Numbered from the stretch's first letter, positions 11,611 through 22,704 are shown. The stretch is DNA of 64,000 bases from Zymoseptoria tritici IPO323 (GCF_000219625.1 NC_018218.1:2108001-2172000); one strand, 5' to 3'. Notes: generated by a model from the letters alone, not told the origin. Numbers and translations are program-made.

Positions 11611-14082
11611 TCACTCCACCTCCATCAACCTCGGCGCCTCCTCATCATCCTCCTCCCCTTCGCCACCGTCCAACTTCATCCCCGCCCTCCAAGCGACCGC
11701 CTGCCTCGGCCAAACCCTCTTATAAAGACTAACAGCCACCGAGTCCAACGGATTGATCCTCCCATCAAACGTCGCCTTGAAATAGCCATGCGTTCCCAGC
11801 GGCTCCTTGATGTATCCGCTCCGGCCACGCTTCGTCCACAGTTGTAGCGCGGAGAAGTAGCGCACGTCCACGTCGTTGAAGAACATGTATCGTACCGTGA
11901 CGAGTTTCTTGTGGATTTTGTACGGGTGACCCGTGAGGATGATGCGTTTGGCGATGATGCGGTTGGTGGAGGGAGGGAGGGTGGTGCCTGTTGCGATGAG
12001 ATTGAAGGTTTGAGTGGGTTGGAGGGATTGGGTGAGCGACTCGACGGCGTCGGTGGAGGGTTTGGCGGGTTTGAAGAAGAGGCAGGGAACGCTGCCCCAG
12101 GTTATAGGAGCCATAAAGGTGGCCACCGCGGTGCGGCCGGGGTGTAGGTAGCGGTCGAACTTGTGGACGTTGTTGGGTGTGTTGCCTGCTTGGCTGAAGA
12201 GGGGGTTGATGAGCAGGCGGCGCGGACCGCATTGCATGATGAGTTGCTCCTTGCTGCGGAGAGGGCCGTCGTAGTCGGAGGAGAGGGAGATGGAGACGTT
12301 GACGGCGGAGCGCTTATGTTCGTGCTTGAGGAGGGAGAATGCGGCGAGGGGTGCCGGGAGAGCTTGAAGCTCTGGCAGACGGTTGGATGGGACGCGGAGA
12401 AAGACGTTCACGCGAGTGCCGGGCTTGACGCCGCCGAACATGGCTTCCTTGAGAACGCGAGCTTTGGCGGCTTTGTAGTCGGCAATCTCAAGTAGTCTGC
12501 TCCAGTCTTCGGGCTCGAATGGCTTGTCCTCGTCGGTCTCCCAGTGGCTGGTGCGCAAGCTCTTCAGACCTCTATAGCGAGCCAGTCGTTCACGAGCATC
12601 AACATTGGGAGCCAGTTCGATCTCATCGGGAAATTCGAGATCTTCTTCCGCCTCTTCACGCCTCTGCTTGCGGTATGCCTCCAGTTGGTCTGCTTCCTCT
12701 TCTGGCGCTGGGTCCAAGAACATTTCACTTTGAGGATATTCGGAAGGTCCACCGAACTCTGTCGGCTCTGGCTGAATGTCACCAAAGTGTCCGTCTGCTG
12801 GGCCGGCCGCGACCGAGCCACCAAAATCCATCTCCTCATCGTCATCCTCGACATCCTCGAGATCAGAGCCGGAATCGGAAACATCACCCAAGTACCATGC
12901 TGCTTGGTATTTGCTCGTTCCTCGTGGAAGTCGTTTCGGTACAGCGTACTGGTCGCCGCGGTCGTCATTGAAGTAGTGGTGATCGTCAAGCAATACTGCT
13001 TTGCGCTCAGAGGCTGCAACGGAGGCAGTAGGTAGATCGTCCATGACAGTCTCTTCCGGGGCCAGCTCAGCCAGGTCATCCTGCTCTTCAGTCGGCTGCT
13101 CCAGCACTTGCTCGCCCTCAGGAGTATCAACAGCCATCTCGTCCGTCTTGGTTCTCTGCGGCCTCGTTTCCAAAGGCGCTGCGGTGATCTTCTCAATTTG
13201 AAAGTCGCCCCACTCGCCCACTTGCATCAATCGATCAGCTTTCAAGCCCTTCCCTCTCACAACACCTGTCACTACTGCCGAGTCTCCCTCCCATTTGCAG
13301 TCCTCAAGCATCATCCAGCTACGGTCCTCGCGCCAGCGGATGCCCTTGGGCATAGTCGTGCACAGACTTCGCATGACATTGCTGCAGTCTTGTCGATTGC
13401 TGAAATCGTGTACCTTTTCTTGCGCTGCGAAGAAATGCGTGATGAAGCTCTTCAAGCTCTTGAGGACATCAGGCCGCTTTTTCGCAGGCTCTACCTTCTC
13501 CAAGCCGTACGCACCGGTGAGTACCGTGGAGACACCCTGCGACTCTATGCAGCGAAGGAGATGCTCTCCTAGCTCGTCCACCTCTTCATTCGCGCTAAGC
13601 ACAAAGAGCACAAAGTCTGCGACACGGCATGCATCCAGACATTGTAGCAGGTCTCGTTCGGGCGTCAAGTATGTCACCTTCTGCTTGAATCGAGGAATCC
13701 ACAACCCAGACCGAGCAGTGTTCCCATCCATGTCCTCCACCTCCACGCTGGCGTTCAGCATCTTCAACACCTCTCCGCACTGTATATCCGCGCATAGTGG
13801 TACCACTGCAATGATCCTTGGAGCAGCATTCCTCCCTGCGAAGACAGATCCCTTCTCTTCACGATCGGCATGGTGGTTCTGACGGAGCTGCTTCGCACGA
13901 TTGCGGCGATCGATTTTATTCATGACTTGCTGGTGTGGCGTCTTGCGAGACCCGCCGCCTTCAAGTGCTTCTACTTTGCCCTTTGCAGCGTTCTTCAACG
14001 CGGATTTGGAGGCGTGCTTGGTCTTGAATGGCTTGTTGATCGACTTGGTGGTGGAGCGGTGGGAGTGCGGGACTGGAGCCAT
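11611..14082 (-). CDS. TSR1: Ribosome biogenesis protein TSR1
   Basis: Single exon, 823 aa from the ATG at 14082 (MAPVPHSHRSTTKSINKPFK). The open frame extends upstream to 14277, but that extension is unlike the family. The N-terminus is basic (KTKHASKSALKNAAKGKVEA). An AARP2CN-type region follows at about residues 210-290 (DRLMQVGEWGDFQIEKI near its end), then a long acidic linker and the BMS1/TSR1 C-terminal domain (DUF663) from about 450 on. The C-terminal part includes YARYRGLKSLRTSHW-like sequence, PITWGSVPCLFFKPAKP and the end KRVWPRQAVAWRAGMKLDGG. TSR1 is a nucleolar/cytoplasmic 40S assembly factor related to the GTPase BMS1 but without GTPase motifs, and no P-loop is visible here. Confidence 0.93.
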   Translation of the reverse strand: MAPVPHSHRSTTKSINKPFKTKHASKSALKNAAKGKVEALEGGGSRKTPHQQVMNKIDRRNRAKQLRQNHHADREEKGSVFAGRNAAPRIIAVVPLCADIQCGEVLKMLNASVEVEDMDGNTARSGLWIPRFKQKVTYLTPERDLLQCLDACRVADFVLFVLSANEEVDELGEHLLRCIESQGVSTVLTGAYGLEKVEPAKKRPDVLKSLKSFITHFFAAQEKVHDFSNRQDCSNVMRSLCTTMPKGIRWREDRSWMMLEDCKWEGDSAVVTGVVRGKGLKADRLMQVGEWGDFQIEKITAAPLETRPQRTKTDEMAVDTPEGEQVLEQPTEEQDDLAELAPEETVMDDLPTASVAASERKAVLLDDHHYFNDDRGDQYAVPKRLPRGTSKYQAAWYLGDVSDSGSDLEDVEDDDEEMDFGGSVAAGPADGHFGDIQPEPTEFGGPSEYPQSEMFLDPAPEEEADQLEAYRKQRREEAEEDLEFPDEIELAPNVDARERLARYRGLKSLRTSHWETDEDKPFEPEDWSRLLEIADYKAAKARVLKEAMFGGVKPGTRVNVFLRVPSNRLPELQALPAPLAAFSLLKHEHKRSAVNVSISLSSDYDGPLRSKEQLIMQCGPRRLLINPLFSQAGNTPNNVHKFDRYLHPGRTAVATFMAPITWGSVPCLFFKPAKPSTDAVESLTQSLQPTQTFNLIATGTTLPPSTNRIIAKRIILTGHPYKIHKKLVTVRYMFFNDVDVRYFSALQLWTKRGRSGYIKEPLGTHGYFKATFDGRINPLDSVAVSLYKRVWPRQAVAWRAGMKLDGGEGEEDDEEAPRLMEVE

Positions 14083-14823
14083 TGATGCGGAACGAGAGCC
14101 GTCGCCGCCGGCTTTGAATCGGAAGGGTATTGAGCTCGCCAGTGTGGTTGAGTGAAGTATCAAAGGAAGAGTTGTGCGCTGGCCATGGACGAAGACCCGC
14201 CTCTCACTCTCCGCCTCTCGATAAATTTCGACCGCCGCTGCCTTATCGATAGTGAAGACTTTTGTCTGGATGGCCACAAGTCGGAGTCAATGGGACTGCT
14301 TCAACGCAATCCGAAGCTCATCCGACGGGACTCTTCTCGACCTTCCATTGACATCGAAGGTGCCTGAGGTATTGCGAGTATCGGACAGACCGGGTGGATA
14401 ACAAGAGACGCTCTACTTTATCTGCGAACTCCGTGACGGCGCAACGGGTGTCCAAGCAGACAGTCATTCCTCTCGTTCGTAGCCTCGACGGAAGACCTGG
14501 CAATGGCAGACATTATCATTTGCATCAGGAGGACTGCTGCGTTACAATCGCTGTCATGTCCGAGTGAGTGTCTAGCCTTCAGTCGCCAGTACCATAGTCG
14601 ATACAGTCGTCCGAGCTCCGTCCTCGAGTAGAGTAAGTATGCCGCGGAGCAGGAGGAGAGGGCGATTTGGACCAAGCATGACGTTGACCGTTGTCATCAA
14701 CTCGCAATCATCGTGGAGCCGTCTTGACAAGGCAAGTAAGGTAGTTCACAAGGCATTCGTAGTCTTTTTCTCTTCCATCTCATCTCTCGACACTACAACG
14801 ACCTCTTCTCACTACTAGTCAAG
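14083..14823. other. Intergenic, divergent promoters
   Basis: This is shared upstream DNA of TSR1 (minus) and the phosphomannose isomerase gene (plus). A CT-rich leader directly precedes the ATG at 14824, which sits in a favourable TCAAGATG context. No other gene seen. Confidence 0.5.
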
Positions 14824-16089
14824 ATGTCCACCCAACTCGAGTCAGTCTATCGGCTAAAGTGCTCATGCAATCAATACCCATGGGGTCGACAAGGAAAAGA
14901 ATCAATCGCCGCCAGACTATGCGAATCACAGCCAGGATGGGATGGCCATGGGCCCAAGACACAGTTCAAAATTGACGAGAGCAAGCCGTACGCCGAGATG
15001 TGGTTCGGGACGTATCCGACACTGCCATCGTATGTGGCGGACACTGGGGAAGACCTCCAGGACGTTCTCGACCGCCATCCGAAGGAGCTCATAGGCGACG
15101 AGGTCTTGCAGAAATTCGGTCACTCCAAGTTGCCGTATCTCCCGAAGGTTCTGTCCATCAGCAAAGCTCTGCCACTTCAACTTCATCCGAACAAGGACCT
15201 GGCGAGCAAGTTGCACAAAGAGGACCCGGAGAGCTTCACAGATCCAAATCACAAGCCCGAGATTGCAATCGCTCTAGGCAAGTTTGAGGCATTCTGTGGC
15301 TTCAAGCCTCTAGCAGACATCGCCAAATTACTCAAGCTGGAGCCGCTCCAGGAATTCGTCGACCAAGATCAGCTTTCGAATTTCTCCAACTCACAACTCA
15401 AGGAAGTCGTACGAAAAATGCTCAAAGCCGAGGAGTCCACCGTCAAGAAAGTCTACAAGGCTCTGACATCTCTTCCTGAATCACAATTTGGCAAGGAAAC
15501 ACACATCCCGCAGCTCGCTCCTCGACTTGCCGAGCAGTACGACGAGACTGACAATGGCATTCTGGTCGCCCTCATCACCATGAACTATCTCGTTCTCGAG
15601 GCCGGCGAGTCAATCTACATCCCAGCGGATGGTATTCACGCATATCTATCCGGCGATATCATTGAGTGTATGGCTCGCTCGAACAACGTGCTGAACACCG
15701 GCTTCTGTCCATCGGCGGATCGCAATAGCGTGGATCTCTTCTGCTCATGCCTGACTTTCCAACCTCATTCAAAGGACGACTGCATGCTGCGACCGCAAAA
15801 GTACAACCGAAGTAAGAATGGCAAGACGGTCGTGTATGCTCCACCGTTGAGTGAGTTCGATATGCTACAGACGGATCTCAAGAGTGGCGAGAAGGAAGTC
15901 CCGGGAGCTGTTGGAGGTCCGAGTGTGTTCATCGCGACGAAGGGCAATGCTACAATGAAAGCTGCGGGTAAAAGCTACGATGTGAATGAGGGCTCGATCT
16001 TCTTCGTGGCGCAAGGAACAGAGCTGGAGTTCGAAAGCAAGGATGACTTTACCATGCACACGGCGTTTGTAGAGGGCGAAACGAAGTAG
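14824..16089 (+). CDS. PMI40: Mannose-6-phosphate isomerase (type I)
   Basis: Single exon, 421 aa, normal for the fungal family. It interconverts fructose-6-phosphate and mannose-6-phosphate, supplying GDP-mannose for glycosylation and cell wall mannan. The N-terminal signature CNQYPWGRQGKESIA and YAEMWFGTYPTLPSYV are present. Zinc ligands are visible in LPLQLHPNKDLA (about residues 117-128), HKPEIAIAL (about 145) and PADGIHAYLSGDI (about 272), with the catalytic-region arginine downstream in MARSNNVLNTG. The C-terminal cupin portion ends MHTAFVEGETK. Intact. Confidence 0.96.
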   Translation: MSTQLESVYRLKCSCNQYPWGRQGKESIAARLCESQPGWDGHGPKTQFKIDESKPYAEMWFGTYPTLPSYVADTGEDLQDVLDRHPKELIGDEVLQKFGHSKLPYLPKVLSISKALPLQLHPNKDLASKLHKEDPESFTDPNHKPEIAIALGKFEAFCGFKPLADIAKLLKLEPLQEFVDQDQLSNFSNSQLKEVVRKMLKAEESTVKKVYKALTSLPESQFGKETHIPQLAPRLAEQYDETDNGILVALITMNYLVLEAGESIYIPADGIHAYLSGDIIECMARSNNVLNTGFCPSADRNSVDLFCSCLTFQPHSKDDCMLRPQKYNRSKNGKTVVYAPPLSEFDMLQTDLKSGEKEVPGAVGGPSVFIATKGNATMKAAGKSYDVNEGSIFFVAQGTELEFESKDDFTMHTAFVEGETK

Positions 16090-16212
16090 CGTCAAGCATA
16101 CAGGAATAGACCAAGCACGATACGAATGCATCGATCTTAGGTTCTTTCTTTACTACTATTACCATGACCATGCAACGTGCTCCCGTCACTTCCTCTCACG
16201 ATCACCTTGCCT

Positions 16213-16704
16213 TCATCCTTCCCACCCAATCGCAACCAACATAACCCCCACAATCAAACCCGTGTACAACAGCAACCCACCCAACACCGCCGGCCACCTC
16301 CACATCAACCTCCTCCGCCTCACCATCTGCCGCTCAAAACACTCCGCACAGACCGGATGCAGCACACTCTTCTCTCCCAGACACGACTCCAAATTGAAAA
16401 TACACGTCGCTTTCACTTCTTCTTCCTCCGACGTGGAAAACGACGAGGTGTTCGTTCGGCTGGAGTCTATCGGACTGCGATATCTCTGCTTCCCCAGATT
16501 GCGTGGCAGTGTCGGGTGGTGGTGTATGGATGGTGGTAAGGTCAAGGGTGAAGGAACGATGCATTCGGGGGAACCACCGAGCCAGGGGCGGATTGTGGCG
16601 AAGTCCCGGGTCCTGGTGGGGGAGAGGTGGAAGCGTTGGTCGGTGAAGGTTTCGGCGCGTTGGTAGGAGATAATCGTGGAGGTTGGGGAGTGATGGGGTG
16701 GCAT
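16213..16704 (-). CDS. Possible small single-pass membrane protein
   Basis: Single open frame of 163 aa. It has a Ser/Thr-rich N-terminus, a short Cys-containing stretch (ATCIFNLESCLGE, then HPVCAECFERQMVRRRR) and a strong C-terminal membrane segment preceded by arginines (AVLGGLLLYTGLIVGVMLVA). That architecture of basic flank plus tail-anchor-like helix is unlikely in a random frame, but I recognise no family and there is no intron to support it. An opposite-strand frame of similar length exists and looks less protein-like. Confidence 0.45.
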   Translation of the reverse strand: MPPHHSPTSTIISYQRAETFTDQRFHLSPTRTRDFATIRPWLGGSPECIVPSPLTLPPSIHHHPTLPRNLGKQRYRSPIDSSRTNTSSFSTSEEEEVKATCIFNLESCLGEKSVLHPVCAECFERQMVRRRRLMWRWPAVLGGLLLYTGLIVGVMLVAIGWEG

Positions 16705-17175
16705 TTTCTGGGTCTGGGGTGTTCTTTGGATTATGCTGTTTTGTCTGAAGGGTGGTGCGGATATTGGTGCTGCAAAATGTTTTTGTTGCGTTGTGCGACG
16801 GAAGGTCTGTGGTGTAGACTGAGGGAGGCGTTGGCGCGATAGTTATGGCGATGCTGGCTGCGGGCGAAAGAATGGGGTTGAATGATATCGTGTGATGTGG
16901 TCCGCTGCCCAGTGAGTGTCGATCAATTGATACAAGCGCTCGGTCGTTCTAAGTGAAGGTGTTGTGCACCTGCATCTTCTGCAAGGAAGGGAAGCTGCCG
17001 CCATCATTTCTTGCACACAGTTAGAAGTGGTGTATTCTGGAATAGCATTGTGGTTTATCACATACCAACAACCATGGTTCGTGGTTTCTCCTATTCGTGT
17101 CTCGTTCACTTATTGTACTGTAGCCCATGTATACATGCTTCGTTGCTTCGTTTAAACCCTCAAGCCTGTCGACCT
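16705..17175. other. Intergenic, no gene seen
   Basis: This lies between two minus-strand genes: downstream of the DUF726 gene and upstream of the small membrane-protein candidate. No structured features recognised. Confidence 0.5.
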
Positions 17176-19404
17176 TTATGCCAACTTCTCTGGCGACTTC
17201 TCTCCGAACGCACTCTGCGGTGCTGGCGTCTGTTGATCGCCTTGTTGTATTGGAGCTCCCCGCCCAAATCCTATCATGTTCCTGGCACTGTCAAATGCAG
17301 ACGATGCAGATGAACCTGCCGCTGCCATGGATTGCTTGGTCCACGCAAGGTAGGAGTTCTCGTTCTTCTTGGCGATCTCCTTCTCAAGACCTTGCACGTA
17401 CTTGTCATCATCCGGAGTAGTGCCCTCATCGTTCGTTGAGAGACTTTGAGCTGCCTCTGCGAGCTCATTGTCGGTGCGATCTTTCTCATCCCTGGCCTCC
17501 TGTTCTCGAAGTGCTTTTTCTTCTTCGGCCATGGCTTCCACGTCGACATCTTCGAACCCGATTTGATTCAGAATGCGGCCAGTGAGGAAACGATACTGGG
17601 TGTGTCCGCTGACGAAGTCGCTAACATCGACGTTCTCGATTCCCTTGACGTTCTGAATTGCTTGCAAGCCAGCGACACCGTACTGGATGCTGTGAGTGCG
17701 GTAGAGGAAGCCAAGAATGTAATCGTTCGTGCTGAAGACGTTAACCAGCCGTCCAGATACGACGCTTCTGGCGAGTCTCCACTCCGCGGCAGTGGTTGAC
17801 GCTGGCGTTCCGATCAGAACAACACTCTCAACGAGACCAAAAGCTTTGCGCTCCGCAAGGGTCTGCAGACATGAGAAGATGACCTTCGCACCCAGACTGT
17901 AGCCTACCAACGTGAGAGGTCGCTCTCCCTGAGCCTTGTTGATGATGGCATCGGCGAGCACCTGACCTGCTTTGTGCGCGCGAGAGTTGGCGACACCGAA
18001 AGGGTTGTCGAGCACTCTGGAGACCTTGAGAAGACCGAGTGGCCATAGTCCGGCCATCAACGCTCCGAAAACCGTGCGCTTGATAATCTCCTTCTTAGCA
18101 GCGCCCCAGGCCGCCGATTTGATCATCGTGGTCAATGAATTGCCCAGATTCAATAAAGCTTTAAGTTCCCATCGCAGTGCAAAAGCTTCTAGTTGTGGCC
18201 CGATCACTTTCCACGGCTGGACAACCTCGTCTGCATCGGTGAGCCAGCCGCTGATCCCGATCGCAACCCTCAGTCTTCGGAACTCCTTTTCGATTTTCCT
18301 TGGTTTGTGGTAAGTCCTCACTGGCTGGAAGGCAAAGTCTTCAACCTCGCGTGCGTATTCATCCATCATCTTCCCGGTCATCCTACCTCCATAAGCACCA
18401 AACAAGCCTCCAACAAGGACACCACTGCCCGCAAGAGTTCCCAAATAGCCGGCAGCGACTGTAGTACCTAGGCCGAGGCCGCCCATGACGGATCCTACGC
18501 CAGCTGCGAGCAAAGGAGCTGCAAGTCCTCCAGTGACACCGATTAGTGCCGCACCTGCCACTGTGGCTAGACCGACCTTCCACTTCCGGCTTCCCTGATT
18601 CTCCTCGGCCTTCTTCTTGGTCTCATCGTCGGCGTTCATGTTCTCAGCCGCAGTCAGCAGCACACGGGCTACCTTGCTCTCATTTTCGCCCAGGAAATCA
18701 GGCGAAAGGCCAAGACTTGTAGTAAGGCGGAGCAGAAGTACTCGAGATTCGGCCCGGTAGTGCTCCAGACTTAAGAGTAGGAGTAGGACTGAGTGCAAGA
18801 TCAGAGCTCGTTGTGCTTCTGGCAATTGGGACAGCAGGTTGGGCATGGGTGGATACAGAGTTTCCATTGCTTTTCGAACGCCCTCGTCATAGCTGAAGCC
18901 TTCGCGAAACTTGACGGGCGGAGACGCCGGAGGTTCAGATGGCTCCTTCTTGCTCGTTGCGTTCGCCTTCTGCTCTTGCGCCTCCTCCCGTGAGTTGACA
19001 ACTTCACCAACTCGTTGAATCACATTGCTGCGCCATTCGTCAAAGTGCTTCAAGGCAGCTTCTTTCAGTTCTTGCATATGTGAGGCACTCAATTCCTTCT
19101 CCCGTTGAGCAAGTTCCCGACTCAGCTTCTCCTTGTCAGCAGCCTCAGCCTTTGTTGGCTCCGTTGACACCAGCAGGTCGTCAGACTTTGAGGTCAGAGT
19201 CGTTGTAGCTCCCGTTTCGTTGGCATCGAAAATGTTCAGAATGTCCTGTCGCATAGCTTCTGTACAGTCGGCAATGAGAAGGGTCAAGTCACCCCGCTGT
19301 CCTGGTGTTTTGAGTACAGTGGTGAGCGACTCGCCCTCTTCCTCAGCAGGTCGCTCATGTTGTTCCTTCGAGAAGGCCGATAAGCCGGGGACTTTGGAGA
19401 ACAT
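17176..19404 (-). CDS. DUF726 (TMCO4-like) alpha/beta-hydrolase membrane protein
   Basis: Single exon, 742 aa. The N-terminal third is charged. From about residue 275 a glycine-rich membrane-inserting block (GLAAPLLAAGVGSVMGGLGL and following) is typical of DUF726. A hydrolase-like part follows with the nucleophile elbow VGYSLGAKVIFSCL (Ser near residue 501), VVLIGTPAST and a histidine in DFVSGHTQYRFL. The C-terminal tail is acidic and disordered. Yeast YFL034W (Mil1) and animal TMCO4 belong to the same family. The Golgi/membrane location and lipase-like activity come from the family, not from direct evidence here. Confidence 0.88.
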   Translation of the reverse strand: MFSKVPGLSAFSKEQHERPAEEEGESLTTVLKTPGQRGDLTLLIADCTEAMRQDILNIFDANETGATTTLTSKSDDLLVSTEPTKAEAADKEKLSRELAQREKELSASHMQELKEAALKHFDEWRSNVIQRVGEVVNSREEAQEQKANATSKKEPSEPPASPPVKFREGFSYDEGVRKAMETLYPPMPNLLSQLPEAQRALILHSVLLLLLSLEHYRAESRVLLLRLTTSLGLSPDFLGENESKVARVLLTAAENMNADDETKKKAEENQGSRKWKVGLATVAGAALIGVTGGLAAPLLAAGVGSVMGGLGLGTTVAAGYLGTLAGSGVLVGGLFGAYGGRMTGKMMDEYAREVEDFAFQPVRTYHKPRKIEKEFRRLRVAIGISGWLTDADEVVQPWKVIGPQLEAFALRWELKALLNLGNSLTTMIKSAAWGAAKKEIIKRTVFGALMAGLWPLGLLKVSRVLDNPFGVANSRAHKAGQVLADAIINKAQGERPLTLVGYSLGAKVIFSCLQTLAERKAFGLVESVVLIGTPASTTAAEWRLARSVVSGRLVNVFSTNDYILGFLYRTHSIQYGVAGLQAIQNVKGIENVDVSDFVSGHTQYRFLTGRILNQIGFEDVDVEAMAEEEKALREQEARDEKDRTDNELAEAAQSLSTNDEGTTPDDDKYVQGLEKEIAKKNENSYLAWTKQSMAAAGSSASSAFDSARNMIGFGRGAPIQQGDQQTPAPQSAFGEKSPEKLA

Positions 19405-19714
19405 CTGTATCTGCCGTACGCTTTTCAGAAAAGACTTGTGTGTGCATGGATTCTTCGATTGACTGCGGCAACATCGACGTCCGGAGCATGACGTCGCTGC
19501 ATGAAGATGGAACGGCCCGCCACATCTCGGGCTGGTCCGTAACGATGCCGATCTCCTGCTTCCAACCGGGGCATCGCCCTGGCAAGTCAGCTCCTGATCA
19601 CAGCTGGCAATATATCTAGTGTTCCGGACTGGCAGGACACTGAGAATCGCACTCGACGAGAGATCAGAACCAGACGATCACCAAACCCGCAGGCCAGATG
19701 TTTCCGCTCGAAAC
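19405..19714. other. Divergent promoter region
   Basis: A short stretch between two divergent genes, presumably holding both promoters. An open frame continues upstream of 19715 in frame but has no ATG. Confidence 0.45.
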
Positions 19715-21892
19715 ATGGACTCTCCCCTTACGCAGCAGACAAGACCGGAAACTTTTGAGCCCAAGGTCGTAGGGCTATACCGGGATCTCTTTCGGGTGCG
19801 AACCAGTTCGTATCCTCAGCAACATCATGACTTTCGACTCACAATGCCCAGGAAATCGATGAAGACGAGAAAGATGACGGGTTCTGGAGTACCTTGTTCA
19901 TCCTCAAGCCTGATCTCGTTGCCCTCCGAGAGATCCTAGACAACACCGATGCGGATTTCTTGCTTCATCTGCAGGTAGGGCTGAGCAGAGTCGCTTTTAA
20001 ACATCGAACAGGATGCTGATCAATTCGCCTCTAGCATACTCCACAGCAAATACTTGTCCAAGCACTCGCAGCGGTCAAGGCCGGAAAAGGTCCAGCCGAT
20101 GAAAATGCTCTTGTCGTACGTCCTTCGCTCAATAGCACTACCCGCACGTTAGCTCATAACTCAGACCTTGACAGTGTTTTTCCAACGAGTGATGAGCAAG
20201 AAGTTCAGCAACGCAAGTTCGGACATCATTGAAGTTCTTGCAGGCATCGACAATGTCGACGCTGTCTTCTACGATCTGGTCGACACGCTCGATCACGCGG
20301 TCAAGGATGGGAGATCAAGTCCGTCAAATCAAGTCAGATCCTCTCTGTGATGATGTGCTAAAATGGTAACAGCTGAGCTGCGTCAAAAAGCCGTTCAAAC
20401 AGCGACATCTGTTGTGTCCGGTGGCTACCAAACAGCCTTGGTGTCCTACTTTGTCAATCGAGACTTCTTTCCAGCGCTGATGAAGGTACGTCGATATCCT
20501 TTGACCTCAAACGGGACTGATCTGACATTTGAGCAGCTGGTTCACCAGCTCGAAAGCCCACTCCAAGCATCCGAACCTCTACTCCTCACGGGATTACTTG
20601 CCAACTACAACAAATTCGAGATACACAACCAGTACCGAGTACGATTCGCCGACTTTGTCAATGAGGAGACTATGACAAAGGTGGTACAAAGCCTGGCGTG
20701 GACGAGTACTCTCTTACTGGAGCGCTACGTTGCAATCCTAGACGACACGCCAAGCACATGGACCATCGGCGGCACACTGTCCTATGTTGGACTCGGCTCC
20801 CTAGCTGGTACCAAACCTGCTGCGCCAGTGTTGACAGAGGATCAACAGAGGGCATTGTTCTCGGAGCAGTAAGTCGTGCTGCGAATATTGGTCGCAACTT
20901 GCTGACATCGCAGACCCGGGCACGAGGCGGCCACCTTGCTTACGCTCTACGACTTTGCCCTTGCGAATAAGCTCTTCTGCCATCACCTCATCAGCTTGCC
21001 CTCAACCGAGACGGGACAGCCAGCACCTTTCAGCAGCCTTTTATCCTTCACGTCCTATCTCTATCAACATGCTCATAGAAGTTCCCGGGCATCACTCTAC
21101 GCTTACCTCACCTTGCTCATCCTCACAATCCTGGTCGAAGATGCCACGATAGCGAAATCGCTCAACGAGACGACTGCACCTGTACGATTGTGTCGACAGC
21201 GGTCTCCACTGCTACCTCTGCCGAAAGGCGAACGGCCATATACTGTGACCATCATTGATCTCATGGTAGACGGCCTGAACCATAACCTACGAAAGCGGCT
21301 CGATGTCAAGTTCTACCACCAGAGTTTGATCGTACTGTCGCGCGTTCTGTCGCACCTGGCAAGGTCTCGCACGAAGCTAGCATACCACTGGGCAGAGCTA
21401 TGGCGATCCCTACTATCGTTCGTCCGGTTCCTGACTACATACGCCCACGATCTCAAGAATATGTCAGGAGTGACGCAAATGGCAGAGCAACTCGTCGACA
21501 TTCTCACCATTGCTCTGACAAGTGGTGAGACATTCCTGCCCGACGCACCGTCGTACGACGACCTATTCTACAAGCTGGTAGAGTCTGGCGAAGCTCTGAT
21601 CAAGTTCCGAGATATCTATCAGCTTGGAAAGCCAGATGCTAAGCGGCCCATCAACACTCTCATTGGTATCTCCAAGCACTACGAAGAGTTGATTCAGGAG
21701 CAGAAGAGTAAAGTCACTCATCTGACGCCGGCAGAAGTCAACAAAGTCATCAAGCAAGGCTACGACACATTGTCCATCGAGACGAAGGAAGGTTTGGACA
21801 ACATGGAGAAGTTCCGCGAGATTGAGCACAAGGTCGAGTTGAAGAAGATAGCAAGAGTTGCAGTGGCAGACGCAGCGGCCTCGATATCCTAG
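19715..21892 (+). CDS. ARMH3/C10orf76-like protein (DUF1741), 7 exons
   Basis: Model is join(19715..19795,19852..19974,20035..20115,20165..20318,20373..20485,20537..20868,20914..21892), 620 aa. All six introns are 45-60 nt with GT-AG ends, and each join restores continuous sequence. Examples are VVGLYRDLFR joined to EIDEDEKDDGFWSTLF, and FFPALMK joined to LVHQLESPL. The protein is all-helical and armadillo-like. The C-terminal DUF1741 domain begins around the segment MVDGLNHNLRKRLDVKFYHQ. The animal homologue ARMH3 is a Golgi protein that recruits PI4KB; fission yeast has a related uncharacterised membrane protein. Intact, start well supported. Confidence 0.87.
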
Positions 21893-21957
21893 CGCAATAC
21901 CCTCTGGCGCTTGGCGGACGTTTGGTATCTAGGTGTCGAGATGTATGATCTTGTATC

Positions 21958-22704
21958 TCAATCCTTCGGCATAGTGAGTTCGTCCAGTGCGTGGTCTAGG
22001 ACATCAAAGGCCCACTGCACGCAAGCTGTCATGTTACCCTGCGCGTTTGCAGGCATGGCTTGGATGTTAAGCTTCTTGAGCTGCTCCTGATCCAGCTCTC
22101 CTTCGACGTTGCCATCCTTGAACAAGAAAGCGTGCTCCTTGGCATACTCCGGCCACACTACCCTGTCGACGTACCCGGGTGGGTCTTCCCAGAAGCCCTC
22201 TAGCGTTACATAGCCTTTCCTTGCCTCACGTCGGGCCTTTGCCGTGGCGTAGTCTGTCCGCAAGAACAGCTTGATGTCGAACTGATCTCTGATCACCTTC
22301 ATGTTCTCGGAGTACAATAAGAAGCCATCGATGATGCAGATGGGCGGCGTATCCGCGAACATCCACTTGCTTGCTTTCCACTTCAGGTCATCAATCAAGA
22401 CCTTGTCTACGTCGACTTTGCCAACAGAATTGTCGTCTTCCTTTGAGACAAAGCTTGGCGGCGACATGCCATGTTGTCGAATGTACGAGAGTGCCGCTTC
22501 CAAGGCCGGTAGATCAATGGCGTCCAGACAGTCCCAATTCGCGATCCCGTCTGTTATGGGAATATCTTGATCCGTCTTGTAAAAGTCATCTTCGTGAAGT
22601 ATCCAGGTTCGCGGGAAGATGTCTCGCAGTATCCGGGCTAAGGTCGTCTTGCCTGAGGACGAAATTCCCGACACTCCGATTATTATGGCTTTGTTCTCTG
22701 TCAT
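21958..22704 (-). CDS. NRK1: Nicotinamide riboside kinase
   Basis: Single exon, 248 aa from the ATG at 22704 (MTENKAIIIGVSGISSSGKT); an upstream in-frame ATG at 22743 would add 13 residues. The P-loop GISSSGKTT lies at the N-terminus, followed by WILHEDDFYKTDQ (the NRK Asp and Tyr region), NWDCLDAIDLPALEAAL, a Walker-B-like CIIDGFLLY and a lid with FLRTDYATAKARREARKGYV. The enzyme phosphorylates nicotinamide riboside to NMN in NAD+ salvage, in the cytosol. Its 3' end lies 66 bp from the convergent ARMH3-like gene. Confidence 0.94.
   Translation of the reverse strand: MTENKAIIIGVSGISSSGKTTLARILRDIFPRTWILHEDDFYKTDQDIPITDGIANWDCLDAIDLPALEAALSYIRQHGMSPPSFVSKEDDNSVGKVDVDKVLIDDLKWKASKWMFADTPPICIIDGFLLYSENMKVIRDQFDIKLFLRTDYATAKARREARKGYVTLEGFWEDPPGYVDRVVWPEYAKEHAFLFKDGNVEGELDQEQLKKLNIQAMPANAQGNMTACVQWAFDVLDHALDELTMPKD

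Noticed and set aside
12163..13882. Plus-strand ORFs antisense to TSR1
   Set aside because: Shadows of an intact conserved single-exon gene.
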